Source of the DNA: an uncultured Carboxylicivirga sp.
GTDB taxonomy: Bacteria > Bacteroidota > Bacteroidia > Bacteroidales > Marinilabiliaceae
Length of the DNA stretch: 64,000 nt
Assembly (NCBI GenBank): GCA_947491945.1
Contig: CANLLN010000020.1
Coordinates: forward strand, 1-64,000
Direction: 5' to 3'
In this document: one piece after another, positions 57,470-64,000 of the stretch
How positions within the stretch are numbered: the stretch's first letter is position 1
Layout: every line of letters begins with the position of its first letter
Notes under the pieces: generated by a model
What the model saw: only the letters and a program-made list of their open reading frames with translations
Told to the model about the DNA's origin: nothing
Database searches by the model: none
Made by a program: the position numbers and the translations under genes

Positions 57470-59376
57470 TATTGTTTAATCAATGAATCGTATTGTTTGA
57501 TGTCGCGCACAAAGCTATCGTGCCATAGTCCTGTTTTTAACACCTTCTCTTTAGCCTTGAGGGCTGCTTTGTAGCCTTTAAAAGTTCCATAGGCATAGCG
57601 GTAGAAGCCGTCTTTGCATTGATAGGCTTTGATGAGGTCCTGCTCCAGGTTTTTAAATACCGCATAAGAAGCAACAGGCCTTTTAAGCGATAGAATCTGC
57701 ACCGTGTAATAGGGTATGCCATCACTAATGTCATAAGTAACTTCAGTAGCTACCTTGTCATCTACAGGAGCGGGCGCTACACTTGCCAGCATAATGTCGT
57801 TAAATTCGAAGGCTTTGCTACTGTTTTTATAAGTCATTTCACGGTTGATTTCAATAGTGCGCTGTTGGGTTTTAAAGCCGTTGCCCCCATATTCTATCTT
57901 GTATTTACCATCTGCTTCAAGTATTAACACATACTTACCTGTGCCGGGGTGGGGGCGATATTGACCGATGGTCTGCTGTGTTGCTTCATCTGTCACATTG
58001 ATGATTACGTTTTCGATGGGTGCATCATCTGAGGCAGCAAGGCTGCCTTTAAGCACGGCCAGTCGGTTGACTTCCGGTTCTTCATATTCTATGCGGTAAA
58101 TGTCGGAGCCACCCAGATTATCATCGTAACGCGCAGAAGCATAATAGGCAATGTTGGGTGTTGTAGTAGGGACAAAAAAGAATTCGTCATCGGGCGTATT
58201 GATGGGATATCCCATGTTGATAGCGGGTCCCCAGTTGCCTTCCTTGTCCATTACACTATAAAAAATGTCGAATTGCCCCATGGTATTATGACCTTCGGAA
58301 CTGAAATACATTACTTTGCCGTTGGGATGCAGTATGGGTGTTTCTTCATCGAAAGGAGTGTTGAAAGCCGCCATGTTTTCAGCCTTGCCCCATTGTCCGT
58401 TGGGAAGCCTGCGTACCCGGTAAATATCGAGGCCACCCAATCCTTCAGGGCGGTTACTCGTAAAGTAAATAGTTTGCTTATCTGCTGTTGCTGTCGCGTG
58501 TGTCTCATCAAATTTTGAGTTGATGGGGTCTTTCATCTTTATGGGTTCGCTCCACGTATCGTCATCATACAGGCAAGTGTAAAGGTTAGCGCCATCCACA
58601 TCATTACGGTAGATAATCATTTCACTACCTTCGGCTGATAATCCAACTGCGGCCTCGTGTCCGGCACGTTTAAAGAGCTCTTTAAGCGATTTGGCTTTTT
58701 CCCACCCCGCATCATCTTTGGTGGCACTGTAGATGCGCTCAGCATATTGGCCGTCGAAGAGTTTTTCGCTGTAGCTGGAAGCGCGGCGCGAGGTAAAGAG
58801 TAGTAGGTTTTGGTCGGCCGTGATTAAGGGGCTGTGGTCATCGTATTTGGAGTTGATGCCCGAGCCTAGGTTCTTCACCTTCAGTTCAACAGGTGATTGC
58901 ATTAGCTGAATAGCATTTTCGCAGATCTCTATTTCACGCAGGGCATCCTGACGTAGCAACTCGTCGGCCGGTGGAAGCATTTCAATCAGTGCCTCGTATG
59001 TTGCGATGGCTTTATCATGTTGGTAAAGGTGCTGATAAGACTTACCTATCGAAAACTGAAGATCAACACCGAGGTCGCCAATCCTTTCCTCCTCTTGTAA
59101 CAGGTGAAAGGCTTTTTCGAAATATACAATGGCTGTATCAGGACCATCGGAAGTGTTGAGATAACAATTACCCAAGTTGTAAAGAATGGGAATGTTGTTG
59201 GGAGCTTCCTTCAGTAGTTGCGAAAATAAGTCAATAGCTTCGTCAAATGCTTCATCATCGGCCAGTCTTACAGCCGCATTAAAGGTTTTATTATCAATTT
59301 TTGCATCGGACTGGGCCAGGGTAAGCCGGGTAAGGACCAGCAAAAGAGCCATTATGAGAGCCTTTGGTTGTATCAT
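57469..59376 (-). CDS. TPR-PD40-CRD protein with C-terminal SPOR domain
   Basis: The 635-residue protein has a signal peptide (about 1-21, LTRLTLAQ), TPR-like helices (about 30-150), a PD40/WD40-like beta-propeller (about 165-445; repeats such as ITADQNLLLFTSRR, TADKQTIYFTSNRPEGLGG, HPNGKVMYFSSEGHNTMG), a carboxypeptidase-regulatory-like beta domain (about 450-535), and an end segment (about 550-630) that looks like a SPOR peptidoglycan-binding domain. PorE-type T9SS proteins have a similar order but end with OmpA, so this may be a relative in which SPOR does the peptidoglycan binding. A shorter paralog lies 166 bp upstream. The downstream GNAT gene overlaps by one base. Confidence 0.82.
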   Translation of the reverse strand: MIQPKALIMALLLVLTRLTLAQSDAKIDNKTFNAAVRLADDEAFDEAIDLFSQLLKEAPNNIPILYNLGNCYLNTSDGPDTAIVYFEKAFHLLQEEERIGDLGVDLQFSIGKSYQHLYQHDKAIATYEALIEMLPPADELLRQDALREIEICENAIQLMQSPVELKVKNLGSGINSKYDDHSPLITADQNLLLFTSRRASSYSEKLFDGQYAERIYSATKDDAGWEKAKSLKELFKRAGHEAAVGLSAEGSEMIIYRNDVDGANLYTCLYDDDTWSEPIKMKDPINSKFDETHATATADKQTIYFTSNRPEGLGGLDIYRVRRLPNGQWGKAENMAAFNTPFDEETPILHPNGKVMYFSSEGHNTMGQFDIFYSVMDKEGNWGPAINMGYPINTPDDEFFFVPTTTPNIAYYASARYDDNLGGSDIYRIEYEEPEVNRLAVLKGSLAASDDAPIENVIINVTDEATQQTIGQYRPHPGTGKYVLILEADGKYKIEYGGNGFKTQQRTIEINREMTYKNSSKAFEFNDIMLASVAPAPVDDKVATEVTYDISDGIPYYTVQILSLKRPVASYAVFKNLEQDLIKAYQCKDGFYRYAYGTFKGYKAALKAKEKVLKTGLWHDSFVRDIKQYDSLIKQ

Positions 59377-59542
59377 ACCTTATGTACTTAGAGTTTGGTT
59401 ATAAAAAGAATTTTGCAAAATAATTAAAAATAGGCAGCTGCCTGCTGTTCTAGGTGTTGTTTTTTATCAACGTGCCCTTTACCCGCATGAATCAGGCATT
59501 GATACCGTATGGACAGGTGGAAGCATGCTGTTGGTATTGCCT

Positions 59543-61126
59543 TCATTTTTTTAACACCATTGGTTCCAGGTAAACGGCAGCATCGCGGCTGATGTAATTG
59601 TTGCGGTAGGGTAGTTCAATCTCCCGTGTTATTGTGCTGAGTCCTGGCGTACGAATGGTCATTCGGTAGCGTATTCCAGTAGGTAATATCAGTGTGTATT
59701 TGCCATTTTGCTCCCTTGGCTTGTAGGTGCCCACCAGCGTACCGCTGACCGCCTCGTGTATCGTTATTTCTGCCGTGGCAGCAGGTTGCCCCTCTTCGGT
59801 AAATAGAAAACCTGATACTAGTGCCAGACTTCGTTCATCTGTTTTGGGAAACTCGATAATGTAGATATCGGTTCGTCCGTAGCCGCCTTTTCGATCGGAG
59901 GCAAAATAGACACGCTGCCCGTCTGGTGTGGGAATGAAAAAAAGATCATCACCGGCAGTGTTGATAGGGTAGCCGATGTTAACAGCGGGTTGCCATTGTC
60001 CTTTATCATCGTGCTCCGATTTGAAAATATCATAGCCACCCATGGAGTTATGGCCTTCTGATGCAAAGTATAAGGTCTTTCCATCGTAGGACAGAAAGGG
60101 GCTTTCTTCGTTCAAGGGAGTATTGACCGTGTTACTCAATAAGCTTACTTTGCCCCAGGTTCCGTTGGGCAGCCGTTGCGCCATGTAAATATCTTTTTTG
60201 CCCAATCCACCGGGGCGATTACTTGTGAAAAGCAGGGTATTGCCATCGGCCGACAGGCTGCCGTGCGATTCCTCGTGGTTGCTGTTGATGGGCTTGGGCA
60301 GTTTCTGGGCCGATCCCCATTTCTCTTTATCATACTCGGCAATGTACAAATCCCCTTGCCCATTATTACGATAAATTATCATGGTGTGACCATCCGGGCT
60401 AAGGCTGCATGTTGCATCATAATTATTGCTGTTGATGGTTGCGCCGGCATTGACTGAGGGGAGCCAGGCTCCTTCGCGCCACTTACTGCTGTATATATCT
60501 TCAGGGTAAAGGGTGTAGCTGCTTGAAGTGGAAAAACCTCGCCGGTTGGAGGTAAACAGAAGTGTGCCTTCGTCGCCTGATATAATAGGGCTATGCTCAT
60601 CGTACTCAGTGTTGATAGCCTGCCCCAGGTTGCTAATTCTAAAATCTACAGGATGTTTTTTCAGTTCGATAGCATTGTTGCAATAGTTGATGTGCAAAAT
60701 TAGCTGTTGGTGCAGGTCCTTATACTTAGTAGGAACTGTGTCACGAAGCTGTGTTAACAGGCTAAGTGCATCCTCAAAACGCTCATTCAGATGAAAGGCC
60801 TGTGCCAGAAGAATGTTAGCCTGGAGTGCCTTTTCGTTACGTCGCTGATAGAGTCCGTAATGAGCCTTGGCGCTTTTTAGGGGAGTGATGGCCTGCGCAA
60901 TTTTGCCATCAATATTTAACAGGCAGATGCCTTCAAGTAAATATAGGTAGGGATCATCGGGGTATTTTCTCTGTAGTGTTTGGATATGCTCGTTTGCTTG
61001 CGTGAAATTGTCGATCTGAATCAGGTTTTCAATCTGTATAAAGTCTTTTTTGCGGGGTTTTTTATCGGCTATTGCTGGGATGCTTACGAGCAGACATAAG
61101 AAAATGGGGAGAAATTTTTTTATCAT
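59543..61126 (-). CDS. TPR-PD40 protein, paralog of the neighbouring SPOR-containing protein
   Basis: The 527-residue protein has a signal peptide (about 1-20, LVSIPAIA), TPR-like helices (about 28-140), a PD40 propeller (about 175-430; ISGDEGTLLFTSNRRGF, SADGNTLLFTSNRPGGLG, SYDGKTLYFASEGHNSMG, TPDGQRVYFASDRKGGYG) and a beta-sandwich regulatory domain (about 435-515). It ends there, without SPOR or OmpA. Shared motifs and order show it is a duplicate of the downstream gene. Its product is probably periplasmic or outer-membrane associated. A -7 box (TAATTTTG) lies 24 bp upstream of the ATG. Confidence 0.82.
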   Translation of the reverse strand: MIKKFLPIFLCLLVSIPAIADKKPRKKDFIQIENLIQIDNFTQANEHIQTLQRKYPDDPYLYLLEGICLLNIDGKIAQAITPLKSAKAHYGLYQRRNEKALQANILLAQAFHLNERFEDALSLLTQLRDTVPTKYKDLHQQLILHINYCNNAIELKKHPVDFRISNLGQAINTEYDEHSPIISGDEGTLLFTSNRRGFSTSSSYTLYPEDIYSSKWREGAWLPSVNAGATINSNNYDATCSLSPDGHTMIIYRNNGQGDLYIAEYDKEKWGSAQKLPKPINSNHEESHGSLSADGNTLLFTSNRPGGLGKKDIYMAQRLPNGTWGKVSLLSNTVNTPLNEESPFLSYDGKTLYFASEGHNSMGGYDIFKSEHDDKGQWQPAVNIGYPINTAGDDLFFIPTPDGQRVYFASDRKGGYGRTDIYIIEFPKTDERSLALVSGFLFTEEGQPAATAEITIHEAVSGTLVGTYKPREQNGKYTLILPTGIRYRMTIRTPGLSTITREIELPYRNNYISRDAAVYLEPMVLKK

Positions 61127-61149
61127 GGGTAAAGTTATTAGCCTGTGGT

Positions 61150-61157
61150 CAAAATTA
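61150..61157 (-). promoter_or_regulatory. Putative -7 box for the PD40 gene
   Basis: The minus strand reads TAATTTTG, an exact TAnnTTTG match, ending 23 bp before the start codon. Confidence 0.5.
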
Positions 61158-61235
61158 TTGCATTAAAATTGCGAAAATCATTGATGACAGACAAGTAAAT
61201 AACTTAAAATGAATTCTTTTTGTTTATTTCCTTTT

Positions 61236-62405
61236 TTAGGAAAGGGGGATAATGGTGCCTTTATTTTTACTATCCAGACAAACAATCAGGCTGGTTTTGT
61301 CTTCTGTGATAAAACCGTAGCTACCACGCTTGTTTTTAAGTGTGTTAATAACTTGTTTGTAGGGGATGGCCCCCAACTCAAACAGGGTGATTTCTCCTTT
61401 GGAGCTCTTTGGGGGTGATGAATAAAGAGAAATGTGTGTATTTAACTGTTTTTGCAGTGTGGCATGCAGATCTTTGTTGTTTGAAATAAGATTAAGATTT
61501 TTGTTATTCAGCTTAATGGACGTTTCTTTCGCTGATTTGCCAACTTTTATGCGCAGTTGTTTGAGAGCTGTTATACTTTTAATGCTTAGTCTGACTAAAA
61601 TATTGGTGGTCACTGATTTTTCTGCCATGAGGTGCTGCTTGTAAAACAGCCACATGGCATGGTAGAAGTGAAAGATGGTGTGGGGATTTTTAGGTGTGCT
61701 CTGACCTTTAAAGTGAATAATGGGTGCTTGTGGCAGGTAAATATTATGACCGCCTTTCTTGCTAAGACGGTACGATAAGTCAATGTCTTCACCATACATA
61801 AAATAAGCCTCATCCAGTAAGGTAAAGCTGCCGTTTTGTTGTCGTGGCATTGCCAGAAATGCACCGGATAATACATCTACTTGGGCTTTCTTGTTTTTAT
61901 CAAGGTGCCCCTCGTAATATTTTGCAAAAACAGGACTATGCGGAAATACCTTGCAAAGACCCATTAGTTTATAAAGAGCAACCGAGAGGGTGGGAAAACC
62001 ACGTTTTGATTCTTTTAGGTAGCGACCGGTTCCATTCAGCATCATAACGCCCAGTCCGGCTGTATTAAGGTGTTCTTTATAATACTTAATAAGGATTTCA
62101 AAAGTATCTTCAGCAACTAGTGTGTCCGGGTTTAGCAAAAGGGCAAGTCGTCCTTTGGCAACCTTCAGTCCCAGGTTGTTAGCTTTGGCAAAGCCCAGGT
62201 TTTGAGTGTTAGGTAGGATTTTTACCTTGGGATATTTTTGCTTGAGTAGTTGGATGATCCCCGGGTTATTGGCATTGTCAATCACAATAATTTCAATGGA
62301 GAGCGCTCCCTTTGCTGCTAAAACAGAATCAAGCGTAAGTTTTAAGAAATCAGGTGCATTAAAGCTGACTATGATAATGGATAAATCGACGCTTGCTGGA
62401 TTCAT
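61236..62405 (-). CDS. Family 2 glycosyltransferase (rhamnosyltransferase-like)
   Basis: The 389-residue protein starts with the GT-A fold (LSIIIVSFNAPDFLKLTLDS, 8-27), has the donor/metal site LLLNPDTLVAE (about 89-99, DxD-like as PDT) and MYGEDIDLSYRLSKKGGHN (about 208-226), the pattern of rhamnosyl- and related transferases. A predicted amphipathic or membrane-associated stretch follows, then a C-terminal tail of about 80 residues with GEITLFELG and GSYGFITEDKTSLIV. That tail occurs in GT2 proteins of this phylum in my recollection. It likely adds sugar to a surface glycan. It precedes the PD40 gene by 109 bp on the same strand. Confidence 0.85.
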   Translation of the reverse strand: MNPASVDLSIIIVSFNAPDFLKLTLDSVLAAKGALSIEIIVIDNANNPGIIQLLKQKYPKVKILPNTQNLGFAKANNLGLKVAKGRLALLLNPDTLVAEDTFEILIKYYKEHLNTAGLGVMMLNGTGRYLKESKRGFPTLSVALYKLMGLCKVFPHSPVFAKYYEGHLDKNKKAQVDVLSGAFLAMPRQQNGSFTLLDEAYFMYGEDIDLSYRLSKKGGHNIYLPQAPIIHFKGQSTPKNPHTIFHFYHAMWLFYKQHLMAEKSVTTNILVRLSIKSITALKQLRIKVGKSAKETSIKLNNKNLNLISNNKDLHATLQKQLNTHISLYSSPPKSSKGEITLFELGAIPYKQVINTLKNKRGSYGFITEDKTSLIVCLDSKNKGTIIPLS

Positions 62406-62446
62406 GATGATGCTTCCTCAGTATTGATAGCCTTACAGTTTAATTA

Positions 62447-62878
62447 TTAGCGACAGAACAAGGCTTGTAAAAAGCCACAGAAGGTTTTTCTTTCTGCTCT
62501 ATAGTAACGTTGCTGAAAGTCTTTCTTTTCATCATCGGGCGCCTGGCTGTTAATCCACTGCCATATTTCGCCCCAGCCCATGAAGCCCCCAACATTGCGA
62601 TCGTCAATAAAAATGTCGGCATTGACCTTGCGGCTGATGCCTTGGTCCATCTCTTCCTCAGGGTGAGTTCTGTTGACAGCATAAAACTCCACGCCATGCT
62701 TACGGCAAAATTCTACTGCCTCATCCAATTGTTTTCCGGTGCGTATGGTCCACAGAATAAGAAGGTGTCCCTTGCTTTGGAGGGATTTGAGCGTTTCAAA
62801 GGCAAATATTTTCTCCTTGCCAATGGCAGGGTATTTGTGTTCGACGATGGTGCCGTCAAAGTCAACCGCTATAAGCAT
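62447..62878 (-). CDS. BT0820-like HAD-superfamily hydrolase
   Basis: The 143-residue protein has the HAD nucleophile motif AVDFDGTIVEHKYP (4-17; Asp6, Asp8), LILWTIRTGKQLDEAVEFC (motif II region with Thr44), and NADIFIDDRNVGGF with the acidic pair of motif IV. Size and sequence fit the small BT0820 group of HAD phosphatases from Bacteroidota. The substrate is unknown. The gene lies 12 bp after the membrane-protein gene and 41 bp before the GT2 gene, all on one strand, so a shared transcript from recR onward is plausible. Confidence 0.85.
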   Translation of the reverse strand: MLIAVDFDGTIVEHKYPAIGKEKIFAFETLKSLQSKGHLLILWTIRTGKQLDEAVEFCRKHGVEFYAVNRTHPEEEMDQGISRKVNADIFIDDRNVGGFMGWGEIWQWINSQAPDDEKKDFQQRYYRAERKTFCGFLQALFCR

Positions 62879-62890
62879 AAAGTTTTTGTG

Positions 62891-63343
62891 TTATAAATCA
62901 GATGCGTCAATGTTAAGTTCTTCAAAAATGCTACTTTTTTTCGGATAATTAAGTACCAGAAACAGGTAGACCAGTCCAAATATCATTATTTGGTTGATAT
63001 TGCCGATCATTAAGTAGGCCAGGAGGCTCAGTAGCGATATGCCTTCCAGTGTCATGATCTTAATAAAATAGGCCATGCGGTATTGCTGTAGTTTCTGTTC
63101 AGTACTGAGTCCTTGGTTAATGTGTTTCACTTTACGGTTGTGAAACATATAACTTGCAGGAATACCGGCCAGTGCCAGTACTATAATCAGTGACTTCAGA
63201 TTGTTTTCAGCCCCCGGATCCATGGGGAAGGCGCGACCATTCATTGTTATGAAAACGAATGACAGGGCCGCAAAAACAGCCAGTAAGATAACGACGATAA
63301 AATAAATCAGCCGGATTTGTTTTAAAGTTTTTTGAGCGCTCAT
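62891..63343 (-). CDS. Hypothetical membrane protein (150 aa, four TM helices)
   Basis: The ATG at 63343 (MSAQKTLKQ) is preferred; an in-frame TTG six codons upstream would overlap recR. Four hydrophobic helices are predicted at about 11-34, 49-67, 95-115 and 118-135. Cytoplasmic or exposed loops are rich in Lys and Gln. I do not recognise a named family. It starts 1 bp after the recR stop, so it is translated from the same mRNA; such small membrane proteins next to recR occur in related genomes but have no assigned role. Confidence 0.78.
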   Translation of the reverse strand: MSAQKTLKQIRLIYFIVVILLAVFAALSFVFITMNGRAFPMDPGAENNLKSLIIVLALAGIPASYMFHNRKVKHINQGLSTEQKLQQYRMAYFIKIMTLEGISLLSLLAYLMIGNINQIMIFGLVYLFLVLNYPKKSSIFEELNIDASDL

Positions 63344-63344
63344 A

Positions 63345-63965
63345 TTAAAGTGTTTTTTCAAAAGGTAGTCGGTTCACCAATGATCGACCCAGGGTCACTT
63401 CGTCGGTGTACTCCAGTTCATCGCCGATGGACACGCCACGTGCAATGGTTGTGGTTTCGATATTATATTTCTCAAATTTTTTGTAGAGGTAAAAATTCGT
63501 TGTATCCCCTTCCATGGTGGTGCTCAGTGCAAAAATAATTTCTTTCACACCGCCGGCTTTAATTTTTTCCTCCAACGGACCTATGGTCAGGTCATCGGGT
63601 CCAATGCCATCCATGGGAGAGATCACCCCACCTAACACGTGGTAAATGCCTCTATACTGCTGAGTGCTTTCAATGGCCATTACATCGCGTATGCTTTCAA
63701 CTACACAGATAAGACCATGGTCGCGCTCTGCATCGGCACATATCGCACAGGTTTCGCTATCAGATATATTATGACAGCTTTGACAGTACATAATATACTG
63801 CCGCATGTGGTGCAGGGTATCGGCAAACTTAAACACCTGCTCCTTATCCTGTTTCAAAAGATATAGCACAAGGCGCAGGGCTGTTTTCTTCCCGATGCCG
63901 GGTAGCTTAGCAAACTCATTAACGGCACTTTCCAGCAGCCTGGAAGGATAGGATGATGGTGTCAT
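63345..63965 (-). CDS. recR: Recombination mediator protein RecR
   Basis: The 206-residue protein is a full RecR. It has a helix-hairpin-helix ([17 protein letters not shown], 21-37), a zinc finger with Cys61, Cys64, Cys73 and Cys76, a Toprim domain ([15 protein letters not shown], 85-99; [18 protein letters not shown], 109-126) and the C-terminal [18 protein letters not shown] segment. RecR works with RecO, and RecF where present, to load RecA at single-stranded gaps. It is complete, with 35 bp left in the window upstream. A near-consensus -7 box TATCTTTA lies at 63991-63998 on the minus strand. Confidence 0.97.
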   Translation of the reverse strand: MTPSSYPSRLLESAVNEFAKLPGIGKKTALRLVLYLLKQDKEQVFKFADTLHHMRQYIMYCQSCHNISDSETCAICADAERDHGLICVVESIRDVMAIESTQQYRGIYHVLGGVISPMDGIGPDDLTIGPLEEKIKAGGVKEIIFALSTTMEGDTTNFYLYKKFEKYNIETTTIARGVSIGDELEYTDEVTLGRSLVNRLPFEKTL

Positions 63966-64000
63966 GTATCTGCAATTAATTATTAGGCCCTAAAGATAGT

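Noticed and set aside
1-64000. tRNA, rRNA or riboswitch genes in the intergenic gaps
   Set aside because: No cloverleaf-like or conserved riboswitch core could be recognised by eye in any gap; short structured RNAs cannot be excluded without a covariance-model search.

Overview
The window looks like chromosome of a member of the phylum Bacteroidota, probably a marine or facultatively anaerobic Marinilabiliales/Bacteroidales relative. The evidence is of several kinds: type IX secretion (T9SS) proteins, a giant adhesin with SprB repeats and a type B sorting domain, PorP/SprF and plug-domain proteins, PD40 lipoprotein-like genes, a Na+-pumping NADH:quinone reductase operon, a fused alpha/beta 2-oxoacid dehydrogenase E1, a fused CzcA-TolC pump, many TAnnTTTG-type -7 promoter boxes, and few clear Shine-Dalgarno sites. 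The genus is an inference. No rRNA, tRNA, CRISPR array, transposase, integrase or phage gene was recognised.

Layout. 1-492: two tandem ~165-bp intergenic repeats, then dprA. 1.8-23.75 kb: a 6,953-residue surface protein and its PorP/SprF partner, which together fill a third of the window. 24.2-27.8 kb: small envelope and cell-division genes (OmpH/Skp-like chaperone, glycosyltransferase, DivIC-like protein, Kdo-kinase-like protein). 27.8-31.4 kb (minus strand): pruA, three more copies of the 165-bp repeat in inverted orientation, and a DUF4925-like lipoprotein gene. 31.8-33.2 kb: T9SS plug protein, divergent from nqrABCDEF (33.3-39.2 kb). 39.4-45.4 kb: heavy-metal efflux cassette (small secreted protein, CzcA fused to a TolC-like outer-membrane factor, CzcB-like adaptor). 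45.4-46.8 kb: apbE, which flavinylates Nqr subunits, and a small convergent membrane protein that may be an Nqr maturation factor. 47-49.4 kb: E1 alpha/beta fusion. 49.6-51.5 kb: NhaC antiporter. 51.8-64 kb: mostly minus-strand housekeeping genes (yqgE, class IV aminotransferase, gmhB-like, rhomboid, holA, AMP nucleosidase, HsdR-N nuclease, GNAT, two PD40/TPR proteins, GT2, BT0820-like HAD, membrane protein, recR).

How the genes fit together. Sodium bioenergetics is prominent: Nqr exports Na+, ApbE loads FMN on NqrB and NqrC, and NhaC exchanges Na+ and H+. T9SS genes are spread over several loci: adhesin with PorP, plug protein, and PD40 pair. The most distinctive sequence-level observations are the modular structure of the giant adhesin, including an exact three-module super-repeat present three times, a 19-fold WSV/GxN repeat block with a conserved cysteine pair, and a family of ~165-bp intergenic repeats whose stem arms change in a compensatory way.
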